From: Chelatococcus sp. YT9
Lineage (GTDB): Bacteria > Pseudomonadota > Alphaproteobacteria > Rhizobiales > Beijerinckiaceae
Direction of reading: 5' to 3'
DNA length: 64,000 nucleotides
NCBI RefSeq assembly: GCF_018398315.1
Contig: NZ_JAHBRW010000001.1
Span: 1,670,001-1,734,000 of the forward strand
A program made the position numbers and the translations under genes. The first letter of the stretch is position 1. Each line of letters starts with the position of its first letter. A model generated the notes under the pieces. It saw only the letters and a program-made list of their open reading frames with translations. It had not been told where the DNA came from and did no database searches. Positions 12,174 to 20,761 of this stretch are shown piece after piece.

Positions 12174-12528
12174 TGCACCCCCGTTAGCCACCGGGCCTCT
12201 CTTTCGTCTCAAGGGCGACGTCGTCACCGATTGCTCGGCGGCGCCTAACCCTGTTTGGCTATCTTCTGATAGGGTTGGGACAAGCTGAACCCTTATCCCA
12301 AGACGGGGGTGCACTAGCATAAGGATGCGGGCTGTGCAACCGAACCCGGCACACTTTCGCCGCCTTTGCGGAGTCGCACCCACGCGGGAGAAAATGTGAT
12401 GATCCGGTGCGGCTGATCCCGATGCGCCGGTGCGGCGGAGTTCGTCCCGTTTGCGGGGTCCCGCGTGCCTCCCTGCGCGGACTGTGCTAAGCCTTTGCCC
12501 TTGATGATTTGGGCTGGAGGGCTGGTGG
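12174..12528. other. Divergent promoter region of the atp operon and the amidohydrolase gene
   Basis: A 355-base stretch between atpH (minus) and the M20 gene (plus). It must hold the promoters of both units. I could not pick out confident -35/-10 pairs. The open frame crossing it is an upstream extension of atpH that lacks similarity. Confidence 0.5.
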
Positions 12529-13695
12529 ATGCCGCGCGCGGAACGCATTGCCGGGATGAAGGATGACGTTGTTGCGTGGCGGCGGGATCTGCATGCGCAC
12601 CCTGAATTGCTCTACGAGGTCGTGCGGACGGCGGGCGTCGTGGCCGACAAGCTGCGCAGCTTCGGCTGTGACGAGGTTGTGACCGGAATTGGCCGCACGG
12701 GAGTCGTGGGGATCATCCGCGGGAAGGGCGCCGGGCCGGTGATCGGCCTCAGAGCCGACATGGACGCGCTCCCCATCGAGGAGGAGACCAATCTCCCCTA
12801 TCGCTCGACGACACCCGGACTGATGCATGCCTGCGGCCATGACGGCCATACCGCCATGCTTCTCGGTGCGGCGCGCTACCTCGCCGAGACGCGCGACTTC
12901 GCGGGCACGGCTGCCGTCATCTTCCAGCCGGCGGAAGAGGGCGGGGCCGGTGCCAGGGCGATGCTCGACGACGGCCTCCTGGATCGCTTTGGCATCCAGG
13001 AAGTTTACGGCATGCACAATATGCCCGGGATGGTTCCCGGAAGCTTCGCGATAAGGCCCGGTGCCATGCTCGCCGCGGCGGATCGGTTCCGCATCGTCAT
13101 CGAGGGCAAGGGCAGCCACGCTGCTCATCCCCACGAGGGGGTCGACAGCGTCGTCGCCGCCAGCCAGCTGGTGCTGGCGCTGCAGACTATCGTCGCCCGC
13201 AATGTCGACCCGTTGAAGAACGCGGTCGTCTCGGTGACGACTATCAATGGTGGCGATGCGTTCAATGTGCTGCCGCAGCGTGTGACATTGACGGGAACGG
13301 TCCGAACGCTGGATCCCGCGATCCGCGATCTCTGCGAGGAGCGACTGACAGCGCTGGCGCGCGCCGTCCCGGCCGCGCTCGGCGCGACGGCCGAGGTAGA
13401 GTTCTGGCGCGGCTATCCCGTCACCATGAACAATCCCGATGCGGCGCGTTTCGCGGCCGAGGTCGCTCAGGGGATATCGAGCACCGGTGAGGTCGACACG
13501 GGCATCCAGCCGATCATGGGGGCCGAGGACTTCTCCTACATGCTCGAGGAGCGGCCCGGGGCATTCATCTTCATCGGCAATGGCGAAAGCGCCGGGCTTC
13601 ATCATCCGCGCTATAACTTCAACGATGAGATCGTGACGGCCGGCATCGGCTATTGGGCGAGCCTCGTCGAGACACGCTGTCGCGCTCCCGCTTGA
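12529..13695 (+). CDS. M20 family amidohydrolase (hippurate hydrolase-like)
   Basis: Metal-dependent amidohydrolase (388 residues) of the HipO/IAA-amino acid hydrolase group, which cleaves N-acyl amino acids. Seen: RRDLHAHPELLYE at the N-terminus, GLRADMDALPI, the metal ligands in HACGHDGH, the catalytic Glu pair in QPAEEGGAGA, a dimerisation-domain motif KGSHAAHPHEGVD, and the C-terminal GAEDFSYMLE with HHPRYNFND. The start has a GGAGG-containing leader just upstream of ATG 12529. The natural substrate is not evident from context. Confidence 0.88.
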   Translation: MPRAERIAGMKDDVVAWRRDLHAHPELLYEVVRTAGVVADKLRSFGCDEVVTGIGRTGVVGIIRGKGAGPVIGLRADMDALPIEEETNLPYRSTTPGLMHACGHDGHTAMLLGAARYLAETRDFAGTAAVIFQPAEEGGAGARAMLDDGLLDRFGIQEVYGMHNMPGMVPGSFAIRPGAMLAAADRFRIVIEGKGSHAAHPHEGVDSVVAASQLVLALQTIVARNVDPLKNAVVSVTTINGGDAFNVLPQRVTLTGTVRTLDPAIRDLCEERLTALARAVPAALGATAEVEFWRGYPVTMNNPDAARFAAEVAQGISSTGEVDTGIQPIMGAEDFSYMLEERPGAFIFIGNGESAGLHHPRYNFNDEIVTAGIGYWASLVETRCRAPA

Positions 13696-14074
13696 CGCGG
13701 CCGCGCTCGCCGCAGGCATAGCAGGGAACCAATAGCATAGGGTCCGGCGCTTGCGCATGATTGCCGCGCTTCTGCCCGCGCACCCGGCTGGCCTTCGCCG
13801 CCGGGTTGCTGGCGTCTATTGTCAAGCAACATCATGGCCGCGCGTTCGTGGCGGCACCTCGAGACATCGCGGGAGCGTGGCTCCATGTGGTCATTTCAAT
13901 AAGTGCCTCATACCGAGCAATTTCGAGAAGAATTCTCGCTGAAATAGAAATTCCAGGAAAGCGCATTGTAATTACTTCTATTTATAAATAAAAAAGTAGA
14001 TCTATATAGTATATCACCACAAGAAAATGTGTGAGGCTATATTCCACGCGTGATAATTCACGCGAGGGAATGTG
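13696..14074. other. AT-rich leader ahead of the repeat-protein gene
   Basis: The first 200 bases resemble ordinary GC-rich spacer. From about 13890 the composition drops sharply to AT-rich, with runs such as ATAAATAAAAAAG and TATATAGTATAT. No coding sequence was seen. It probably carries the promoter of the following gene and marks the left edge of an accessory island. Confidence 0.55.
14047..14064. promoter_or_regulatory. Perfect inverted repeat just before the repeat-protein start
   Basis: CGCGTGA-TAAT-TCACGCG: a 7-bp perfect dyad with a 4-base spacer, ending one base before the GAGGGA ribosome binding site. It could be an operator or an mRNA hairpin controlling translation. Confidence 0.5.
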
Positions 14075-15820
14075 ATGAATCAAATAACTGAAAACAAAAG
14101 ATTTAAGCGCGAAGACATTGAGCTTCTTGAAACCGATGAGACATATAAGCTGGAACTCGAAGCGATTCGAAAGAAGGCGCTAGAGAGATTGCAGAAGAAG
14201 GCCGAAGCTAAGGCTAAGGCCGAGGCCGAGGCGGCGCAGAAGCTCGCGGATGAGCAGAAGGCCAAGGCCGAGGCCGAGGCGGCGCAGAAGCTCGCGGATG
14301 AGCAGAAGGCTAAGGCCGAGGCCGAAGCGGCGCAGAAGCTCGCGGATGAGCAGAAGGCGCAGGCCGAGGCCGAGGCGGCGCAGAAGCTCGCGGATGAGCA
14401 GAAGGCTAAGGCCGAGGCCGAAGCGGCGCAGAAGCTCGCGGATGAGCAGAAGGCCAAGGCCGAGGCCGAAGCGGCGCAGAAGCTCGCGGATGAGCAGAAG
14501 GCGCAGGCCGAGGCCGAGGCGGCGCAGAAGCTCGCGGATGAGCAGAAGGCTAAGGCCGAGGCCGAAGCGGCGCAGAAGCTTGAGGCGGAGCAGAAGGCGC
14601 AGGCAGAGGCCAAAAAGCAGGCATGGGCTGATGCCGTCAGGCAGGAGATCGAGCGCCGCCTTCCGGAACAGGAAGGTATGCTGAACGATGCAAGTGCCAA
14701 GTTTGTGCATAGGCTCTTGAAGAGCAATACACAGGATTACGAAGACCTGACATCGGTCATGGCGAGGATCCGGAAGGACCTCGAAACTTCATCCGCTGAG
14801 AGCGTGAAATTGGAGCTGGATAAGGCTACACAGGCATTGGCAAAGCTGAAGGCTCTCCAGCCGGAGATCCAGGAGGCGATGCAGAAGGACCTGCAGGAGC
14901 AGATTGAGGCCCTTCGGCAGGAGGTACGAAAGCCGGAACTCCCTGAAGCGCCAGACTTAGCCCCTGGCACGCCGGTGTGGCTCATTGCGGTGAGGGAGGC
15001 GGCCCTGGAGCGCGGATCTGAAGCGTTCGATGTCGTGGTGAAGCAGGAGCCCACATATTGGAACCAGTGGCAGGAGAGGGCGGTTCAGGAAGAAAATACC
15101 TTCGGGGATGCGATCGCCGCCGCATCGCAGGCGTACGTGACCGAGCTGAAGCTTGCGGCGGAGAAGGCGCAGGCGGAGTCGGATGCAAAGTCCTTCAAGA
15201 TCGAAGCAATCGGCAATGCGAGCGACATCTACAAGCTGGATGCATCCGCGTCAGGATCGGTTGATCTTGGAGATGGCAAAGATGCAGTCGAGCTGACGGG
15301 CAACAGGTCAGACTATAGATTCAGCAAGGTCGATTCAGTTTGGCATGTGTCCTCGAAAGCAGAAGGTCGTTCTGTCGATCTTCAACTCGTGGACGTTGAA
15401 TACGTCAAGTTCAACGATGGCATAGTAATCCTGGATGCGACTGAGGAGAATGTCAAAGCTTTGCAATTCGTTAGGGCTATGGGGGGATCGGACGCCGATT
15501 TATCCACCATTCTCTATGCCGCTGAGAAACTCGATTTTTACAAACCTGAAGCCCTCATAAAGCACCTCCTGCCGCGGCTCCAGCTTGATGATAGCGATCT
15601 CGTGCCCTACCGCAGTGAAGACTATGTCAAGCAATCCTACCGCCAAATCTTCGGGCGAGAGGTTGATGAGGGTGGGTTGAAACACTGGACAGTGGAATCA
15701 CAGATGATGGATGAGGCCAAATTTCTCTACACTCTTTGCCGTTTCGAAGAGGCTGAGAACTACATGAAGAAGGCAGTGGCCGTTGACGAGACCGCACATG
15801 TCGGCGACGTCTTCGCTTGA
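14075..15820 (+). CDS. TolA-like Ala/Glu/Lys repeat protein with C-terminal DUF4214-type module
   Basis: A 581-residue protein I do not recognise as a named gene. Order of parts: a charged N-terminal helix (1-45); eight copies of a 16-residue unit KAKAEAEAAQKLADEQ (about 46-173), predicted to form one long charged helix like TolA domain II; further helix with several Glu/Lys-rich segments to about 370; a beta-rich module (about 373-455) with DLGDGKDAVELTGNRSDY and VEYVKFNDGIVILD, matching the DTV..G.R..Y / VER..F.DGT.ALD pattern that precedes DUF4214 domains; and a DUF4214-like segment YVKQSYRQIFGREVDEGGL near 514. No signal peptide or membrane helix was seen, so secretion, if any, would use a C-terminal signal (type I). 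GAGGGA precedes ATG 14075; a GTG one codon earlier is possible. Confidence 0.75.
   Translation: MNQITENKRFKREDIELLETDETYKLELEAIRKKALERLQKKAEAKAKAEAEAAQKLADEQKAKAEAEAAQKLADEQKAKAEAEAAQKLADEQKAQAEAEAAQKLADEQKAKAEAEAAQKLADEQKAKAEAEAAQKLADEQKAQAEAEAAQKLADEQKAKAEAEAAQKLEAEQKAQAEAKKQAWADAVRQEIERRLPEQEGMLNDASAKFVHRLLKSNTQDYEDLTSVMARIRKDLETSSAESVKLELDKATQALAKLKALQPEIQEAMQKDLQEQIEALRQEVRKPELPEAPDLAPGTPVWLIAVREAALERGSEAFDVVVKQEPTYWNQWQERAVQEENTFGDAIAAASQAYVTELKLAAEKAQAESDAKSFKIEAIGNASDIYKLDASASGSVDLGDGKDAVELTGNRSDYRFSKVDSVWHVSSKAEGRSVDLQLVDVEYVKFNDGIVILDATEENVKALQFVRAMGGSDADLSTILYAAEKLDFYKPEALIKHLLPRLQLDDSDLVPYRSEDYVKQSYRQIFGREVDEGGLKHWTVESQMMDEAKFLYTLCRFEEAENYMKKAVAVDETAHVGDVFA
14210..14593 (+). repeat. 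Eight in-frame 48-bp tandem repeats
   Basis: Eight consecutive 48-base units, then a partial ninth. Units differ almost only at the second/third codons (AAGGCTAAG, AAGGCCAAG or AAGGCGCAG) and at one GAG/GAA codon; the eighth diverges at its end. Units 4-5 match units 7-8 in these variable positions, suggesting a 144-bp segmental duplication. The period keeps the reading frame, so copy-number change would lengthen or shorten the encoded helix. Confidence 0.95.
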
Positions 15821-15864
15821 TATTTAGAATGAGCTAAAGCTGCTACTTAACTGCGGATCTGCGG

Positions 15865-15896
15865 CGAGGCGCTCCATGGGCGCCTCGTTTCGTTTT
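15865..15896 (+). terminator. Terminator after the repeat-protein gene
   Basis: Perfect 8-bp stem CGAGGCGC/GCGCCTCG with a 7-base loop, followed by TTTCGTTTT. It separates the repeat-protein gene from the zincin-like gene, so the two are probably transcribed separately. Confidence 0.75.
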
Positions 15897-16016
15897 ACTG
15901 GCCGATTGGGCAATAGTCTAGAGGTCGGTGCCATGCGGCTGATATATCGAATATATAGATAAATTCACTTATTCTTTGTGATAATATGAAATTGATTTAC
16001 GATATTCGGAGAAATT

Positions 16017-17336
16017 ATGAATAAGGACGTGTTTATATTTGACGAATCGGGTACTGTTCCTCAGGAATCACTCGAGGCTCTGAGTTATTGCTATGCACGG
16101 GCGGTGGTGGATTGGTTAGCTTTTCTGCCCTCTCCGCATCCGCTCAGTCTCAAACTTACCGTCGTTCCCAAGCTTGAGGGACAGCGTTTCGCCGAGACGC
16201 ATATAGTTGGTCTGAAGACGACGGCTCGTCGCGGCGACGCGGAAGGAATGCGCCTCATGACGCATTCTGCCTTCAAGGCGATCACGGGCAGCGACAACGA
16301 TCCCGAAGAAGCTGATATAGATGTAAGGATCAGCCGAGACGTTCTGGAGAAACTATCTTTCGATGGTGCGTTCGATGAGCAGCGGCGCTTCGACGCCACA
16401 ACGCTGTTCCATCATGAGGTCGCCCACGCTCTCTTCATGACCGGTGGGGTGGGGCCCGGGAGAGGTAATATTACCGGCTGGGATGGCAATATCGCCATGG
16501 TGGATGGCGCTCCCCGCTTCATAGGCGACAATGTTCTGGCATTGTTTCCCCACGGTGTACCCCTCGACAATGACAGAGTCCATGTCGAGGAAACGTTCGC
16601 TGCGCAGTATCATTCAGCGCTGGGGCCGAAGGCTCCAGAGAACAGCGCTGAGGGTCTCTCATTTCTTGATCTGGCTATTCTCTCGGACTGTGGTCTGCCG
16701 ACGCCTCTCGATGACCGGATGACCTTGGGGGATTGGAACCAGGGCGAGATCGACATGGGTGAAGGAGTCGATACCATCGTCGTCCAAGCGACGCGGAATG
16801 CATATACCATATCCTATGAGGACGATGGCATCCGCCTCCATCTGAATGCTCGGTACTTTCCAGCAGGGAAACCGGAGGAGGGATTCGCACCCGAGTTGAA
16901 GTTCATCAATACTGAGAGAATTCAGTTCGCCGATACCATGCTCGCGCTGGATCTGGATGGGAACGCGGGCAGCGCCTATCGCTTAAGCAAGGCGGTCTAC
17001 GGCGACAATCTGCCAGGTAGGGTTGTCGCCGAAGGATTGGGCGCTCTCGACAAAGGCAAGACGTGTCAGCAGTTGGCCTGTGATCTCGCCGCAACGGATC
17101 AATTCGCCACCCGCTTTGATGCGGTCGAGGACGATGGGCTGATAAACCAATTCTATCGGGAGATCCTCGGACGGGAGCCGGATGTCGCCGGCAAGACGTT
17201 CTGGCGAGAATGCATGCAGGACGGACTCGGCAAGGAAGGGCTCCTAAGCCATTTTGCCCAATGTCCCGAATACAAGGAGATCACCGCCACCGAGCTCGGC
17301 CGCGTCCTCGCTATCAGCACGGGTGATCTCCCGTGA
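16017..17336 (+). CDS. Zincin-like (HExxH) protein with C-terminal DUF4214 domain, putative exported metalloprotease
   Basis: A 439-residue protein, unnamed. Residues 133-137 are HEVAH inside TTLFHHEVAHALFMTGG, the zincin metal site. About 50 residues on, VPLDNDRVHVEE (His189) matches the position of a third ligand in the GSHW-type segment of RTX-associated zincins, followed by FLDLAILSDCGLPTP, like the usual ISALDLAALADIGY. Residues 250-312 form the pre-DUF4214 beta module ending ERIQFADTMLALDLDGNAG, then DUF4214-like repeats with FYREILGREPDVAGKTFW near 380. No signal peptide was seen, so export by a type I system would be needed. Start ATG 16017 has GGAG seven bases upstream. Protease activity is inference from motifs. 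Confidence 0.78.
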   Translation: MNKDVFIFDESGTVPQESLEALSYCYARAVVDWLAFLPSPHPLSLKLTVVPKLEGQRFAETHIVGLKTTARRGDAEGMRLMTHSAFKAITGSDNDPEEADIDVRISRDVLEKLSFDGAFDEQRRFDATTLFHHEVAHALFMTGGVGPGRGNITGWDGNIAMVDGAPRFIGDNVLALFPHGVPLDNDRVHVEETFAAQYHSALGPKAPENSAEGLSFLDLAILSDCGLPTPLDDRMTLGDWNQGEIDMGEGVDTIVVQATRNAYTISYEDDGIRLHLNARYFPAGKPEEGFAPELKFINTERIQFADTMLALDLDGNAGSAYRLSKAVYGDNLPGRVVAEGLGALDKGKTCQQLACDLAATDQFATRFDAVEDDGLINQFYREILGREPDVAGKTFWRECMQDGLGKEGLLSHFAQCPEYKEITATELGRVLAISTGDLP

Positions 17337-17354
17337 TCCGGCAAGAGCGGTAAA

Positions 17355-19553
17355 CTACAGAAAACTCTGCGGATCAACGTCGATGGTCACGCGGATGCGT
17401 TGCGGCGGGCGCGGCGCGCGTGCGAGCCAAGCCCTGAGATAAGCCTGGAGGTCGGTCTCGCGGGTGGCACGAACCAGGAGGCGGAAACGATAGCGGCCGC
17501 GCACCAGCGCCAGCGGCGCCTCGGCAGGGCCGAACACATGCACGTCCTGCGGCGTCTCGGCTGTGCGCGCCAGTGCGCGGGCGTGGGCCTCGGCCTCGTT
17601 CCGGTCAGGCGCCGCGACGATGATGCCGGCGAGCCGGCCGAAGGGGGGCAGGCCCGCCGCTTCGCGCTGAGCGATCTCTTCCCGGTAGAAGCGTTCGGCA
17701 TTGCCGGAGAGCAGCGCCTGCAACACGGGGTGGTCGGGCTGGAACGTCTGGATGAGTGCACGGCCGGGCTTCTCGAAACGGCCGGCGCGCCCCGTCACCT
17801 GCTGCAGCAGCTGGAAGGTGCGCTCGGCGGCGCGCGGGTCGCCATTGGCGAGGCCGATGTCGGCATCGACGACGCCGACCAGCGTGAGCCCCGGAAAGTT
17901 GTGTCCCTTGGCCACCAGCTGGGTGCCAATGACGATACTGAATTCCCCGTTGGCCACGGCCTGGAGTTCGTCGCGCAGCCGTTCCGTGCCGCCCGGCATG
18001 TCGCTCGACAGGACGATACTGCGCTTGTCCGGAAAATGCTCGGCGACTTCCTCTGCCAGCCGTTCGACGCCAGGCCCGCAGGCGGTCAGCGCATCCACCG
18101 TGCCACACGCCGGGCAATTGTCTGGCCGCCTTTCGATGTGGCCACAATGGTGGCAGACGAGCGCGCGGCGGTAGCGATGCTCGACCAGCCAGGCTGAACA
18201 ATTCGGGCACTGGAAGCGATGCCCGCAGGACCGGCAGAGAGTCAGCGGCGCATAGCCGCGGCGGTTAAGGTAGAGCAGCGCCTGCTCGCCCTGGTCGAGC
18301 GTCTCGCGCATCGCGTCCACAAGCGGTGGCGACAGCCAGTGGTCGCGCGCGGCCGGGCTGCGGCGCAGGTCGATCGCGTGGATCGTGGGCATGGCGCGGC
18401 CGCCGAAGCGTTCGGGCAGGGCGAGATAGCGGTACTGCCCCGATTGCGCGTTGACCTTGGTCTCGATCGATGGTGTCGCCGAGGTGAGAATCACGGGAAA
18501 ATTTTCGATGCGCCCGCGCACCACGGCCATGTCGCGGGCGTGATACTGCACATTGTCTTCCTGCTTGTAGGCCGTCTCGTGCTCTTCATCGACGACGATG
18601 ATGCCGAGTTCGCGGAACGGCAGGAACAGAGCCGAGCGCGCGCCGACGACGACACGCACGTCCCCAGCGGCGACGCCAAGATGGATACGCTCGCGCCGAC
18701 GGGCCGCGACGCCCGAATGCCATTCGGCTGGTCTCGTCCCGAAGCGGCTGGCGAAGCGCTCCAGGAACTGGGCGGTCAAGGCAATTTCCGGCATCAGGAT
18801 GAGCGCCTGTTTGCCACGCGCCAGCGCCTCAGCGATCGCCTCGAAATAAACCTCCGTCTTGCCGGAGCCGGTCACGCCCTCCACCAGCGTGACGGAGAAT
18901 GCGCCCTTACCCACGGTCTGCCGCAGGGCATCCGCGCTTTCCTGCTGGACTAAGGAAAGGTTCGCCTGGGCAAAGGTTGGGTTGGGCGGCAGCGCGACCG
19001 GCTCCTGCGCCAACGCCACCGTCTCCAGCGTGCCCTCGTCGACCAGTCCGTTCACCACGGCCTGGCTTACGGCAGCTTCTTCGGCCAGCGCCTTCTTGGT
19101 GAAGACGAGCCCCGCCTGGGCCAGCGCCAGCACGCGTTGACGTCCTGGCGTCACCCGGGCAGGCGGCGGCCCGGCGAGCCGCACACCAACGCGAACTGCT
19201 TCCGGGCGGCTCGGGTCGGGCATGCGGAGCGCAAGCCGCAGGGCAAGGCCGCGCGGCGAAACGGTGTACCAGGCAATCCATTCGACGAGCTTCCGCAGGG
19301 CCGGGCCCATGGGCGTCGTATCGACGCGACCAACGACGGCTTTCAGGTTGCCGCCTTCGCCGGGCCGCGTTTCCCACACGACGCCGACGGTCTCGCGCGG
19401 CCCGAGCGGCACCACGACCACATCACCCGCGCTCAGGTTGAGCCCCGCCGGGACCTTGTAGGAATAGGCCGTATCAAGCGCGACGGGCACGAGCACGTCT
19501 ACGACCTGGCCGGACGATGCCTTGATCGTGGGGCTTGCCTCGGTGATGCTCAT
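17355..19553 (-). CDS. priA: Primosomal replication helicase PriA
   Basis: Superfamily 2 DNA helicase (732 residues) that restarts stalled replication forks by loading DnaB. Seen: N-terminal DNA-binding domain with LDTAYSYKVPAG, Walker A GVTGSGKTE, DEEHETAYKQ (DEAH-type box), the zinc-binding cysteine array CRSCGH-CPNC-CHHCGH-CPAC, and the C-terminal motif VTGRAGR. Start ATG at 19553. Its 3' end abuts the zincin gene (18 bases), which fixes the right edge of the accessory island. Confidence 0.97.
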   Translation of the reverse strand: MSITEASPTIKASSGQVVDVLVPVALDTAYSYKVPAGLNLSAGDVVVVPLGPRETVGVVWETRPGEGGNLKAVVGRVDTTPMGPALRKLVEWIAWYTVSPRGLALRLALRMPDPSRPEAVRVGVRLAGPPPARVTPGRQRVLALAQAGLVFTKKALAEEAAVSQAVVNGLVDEGTLETVALAQEPVALPPNPTFAQANLSLVQQESADALRQTVGKGAFSVTLVEGVTGSGKTEVYFEAIAEALARGKQALILMPEIALTAQFLERFASRFGTRPAEWHSGVAARRRERIHLGVAAGDVRVVVGARSALFLPFRELGIIVVDEEHETAYKQEDNVQYHARDMAVVRGRIENFPVILTSATPSIETKVNAQSGQYRYLALPERFGGRAMPTIHAIDLRRSPAARDHWLSPPLVDAMRETLDQGEQALLYLNRRGYAPLTLCRSCGHRFQCPNCSAWLVEHRYRRALVCHHCGHIERRPDNCPACGTVDALTACGPGVERLAEEVAEHFPDKRSIVLSSDMPGGTERLRDELQAVANGEFSIVIGTQLVAKGHNFPGLTLVGVVDADIGLANGDPRAAERTFQLLQQVTGRAGRFEKPGRALIQTFQPDHPVLQALLSGNAERFYREEIAQREAAGLPPFGRLAGIIVAAPDRNEAEAHARALARTAETPQDVHVFGPAEAPLALVRGRYRFRLLVRATRETDLQAYLRAWLARAPRPPQRIRVTIDVDPQSFL

Positions 19554-19694
19554 GACGTTCAGATGCTGATGGCGGCAGGGCTCATGAGGGCAGGCATAGC
19601 ACTGCCGGCACAGATGTTCACCCTCGACGCGCGAGTGCGGCGCGAATGGCGTTCAGCCTCAACCGGCGCCGTTCACCCGCGATTAGGACGAATC

Positions 19695-20738
19695 ATGGAT
19701 GATGATGGCATGTCGAGACATCAGCCGAGACGTCATCAGCTTCCGCGCACCGATGATTCGCGAGCGCCTTCCTCGCCAGACGGCGAGCCGGACGAGACGG
19801 GTCGAGCGAACGACGCCGGGCAGGGTCTCTTCGTCGCAACCACGACCTGGCTATCATATCTCGCCGCCGAGCGCCGTCTGTCGCCCAAGACAGTCGAGGC
19901 CTATGGGCGTGATCTCAGGCAATTCCTGACCTTCCTCACCGAGTACCAGGGAGAGCCGGCCACCTTGCGCACCATCGCGGCCCTTGGCCCGGCCGATATC
20001 AGGGCATTCCTCGCGGCCCGGCGACGGGATGGCATCGGCAGCCACTCGCTGATGCGCCAGCTCGCGGCACTGCGCTCCTTTGCGCGGCACCTCGAACGGA
20101 GCGGTCTGGGCAATGCGTCTGCCTTCGCGGCGGTGCGTGGCCCCAAGGTGAAGAAGAACTTGCCACGCCCACTCGCGGTTACGGCGGCGAAAGCCGTCAC
20201 GACAATTGAGAGCAGGGCGGGCGATGATCGGGCGGAGTGGATCCTGGCGCGCGATGCGGCCGTACTGGCGCTGCTCTATGGGTCCGGGTTGCGGATCAGC
20301 GAGGCGCTTGGTCTCCAGCGCCGTCACGCACCCGTCGACGGGCAGATGGATATTACGGTGACGGGCAAGGGCGGCAAGACGCGCAGCGTGCCCGTGTTGC
20401 CGCAGGTATCGCGTGCCATCGCGGATTACCTCGCGGCCTGCCCCCACCCCTTGCCGCCAGAAGGGCCGCTGTTCGTGGGAACGCGCGGTGGCCCGTTGTC
20501 GCCGCGGATCATCCAGCTCGTCATGGAAAATCTGCGAGGCGCGCTCGGGCTGCCCACCAGCGCAACGCCGCACGCCTTGCGTCATTCCTTCGCAACGCAT
20601 CTCCTCGGTCGTGGGGGAGATCTCAGGGCCATTCAGGAACTGCTGGGCCACGCCTCCCTGTCGACGACGCAGAACTACACGAAGGTCGACGCGGCAAGGC
20701 TGCTCGCCGCCTATGATGCCGCTCATCCCCGAGCATGA
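19695..20738 (+). CDS. xerC: Tyrosine recombinase XerC
   Basis: Site-specific recombinase (about 347 residues) that resolves chromosome dimers at dif with XerD. Seen: the SAM-like N-terminal domain (WLSYLAAERRLSPKTVEAY) and the catalytic set Arg in GSGLRISEAL, Lys in KGGKTRSVPV, HALRHSFATHLL, and LGHASLSTTQNYTKVD with the nucleophilic Tyr. The first 50 residues are a low-complexity extension; ATG 19695 is used, but 19710 is also possible. Placement opposite priA is a conserved alphaproteobacterial arrangement, favouring housekeeping XerC over a phage integrase. Confidence 0.9.
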   Translation: MDDDGMSRHQPRRHQLPRTDDSRAPSSPDGEPDETGRANDAGQGLFVATTTWLSYLAAERRLSPKTVEAYGRDLRQFLTFLTEYQGEPATLRTIAALGPADIRAFLAARRRDGIGSHSLMRQLAALRSFARHLERSGLGNASAFAAVRGPKVKKNLPRPLAVTAAKAVTTIESRAGDDRAEWILARDAAVLALLYGSGLRISEALGLQRRHAPVDGQMDITVTGKGGKTRSVPVLPQVSRAIADYLAACPHPLPPEGPLFVGTRGGPLSPRIIQLVMENLRGALGLPTSATPHALRHSFATHLLGRGGDLRAIQELLGHASLSTTQNYTKVDAARLLAAYDAAHPRA

Positions 20739-20761
20739 AAGGTTGGGCGAGATCTGCCTAA

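Noticed and set aside
14210-14593. Regular repeats resembling a CRISPR array
   Set aside because: Units are contiguous with no unique spacers, keep one reading frame and encode a helical repeat; no cas genes are near.
14180-14727. Long open frames on both strands and other frames across the repeat region
   Set aside because: They arise because the 48-bp unit lacks stops in several frames. Only the plus frame from 14075 has a ribosome binding site, a complete domain architecture and sequence beyond the repeat.
16017-17336. Classic RTX serralysin-type protease
   Set aside because: No GGxGxDxxx nonapeptides and no HExxHxxGxxH spacing; the third ligand candidate lies much farther away.
19695-20738. 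Phage or island integrase
   Set aside because: Motifs and the conserved position opposite priA fit housekeeping XerC; no phage genes or attachment repeats were seen.
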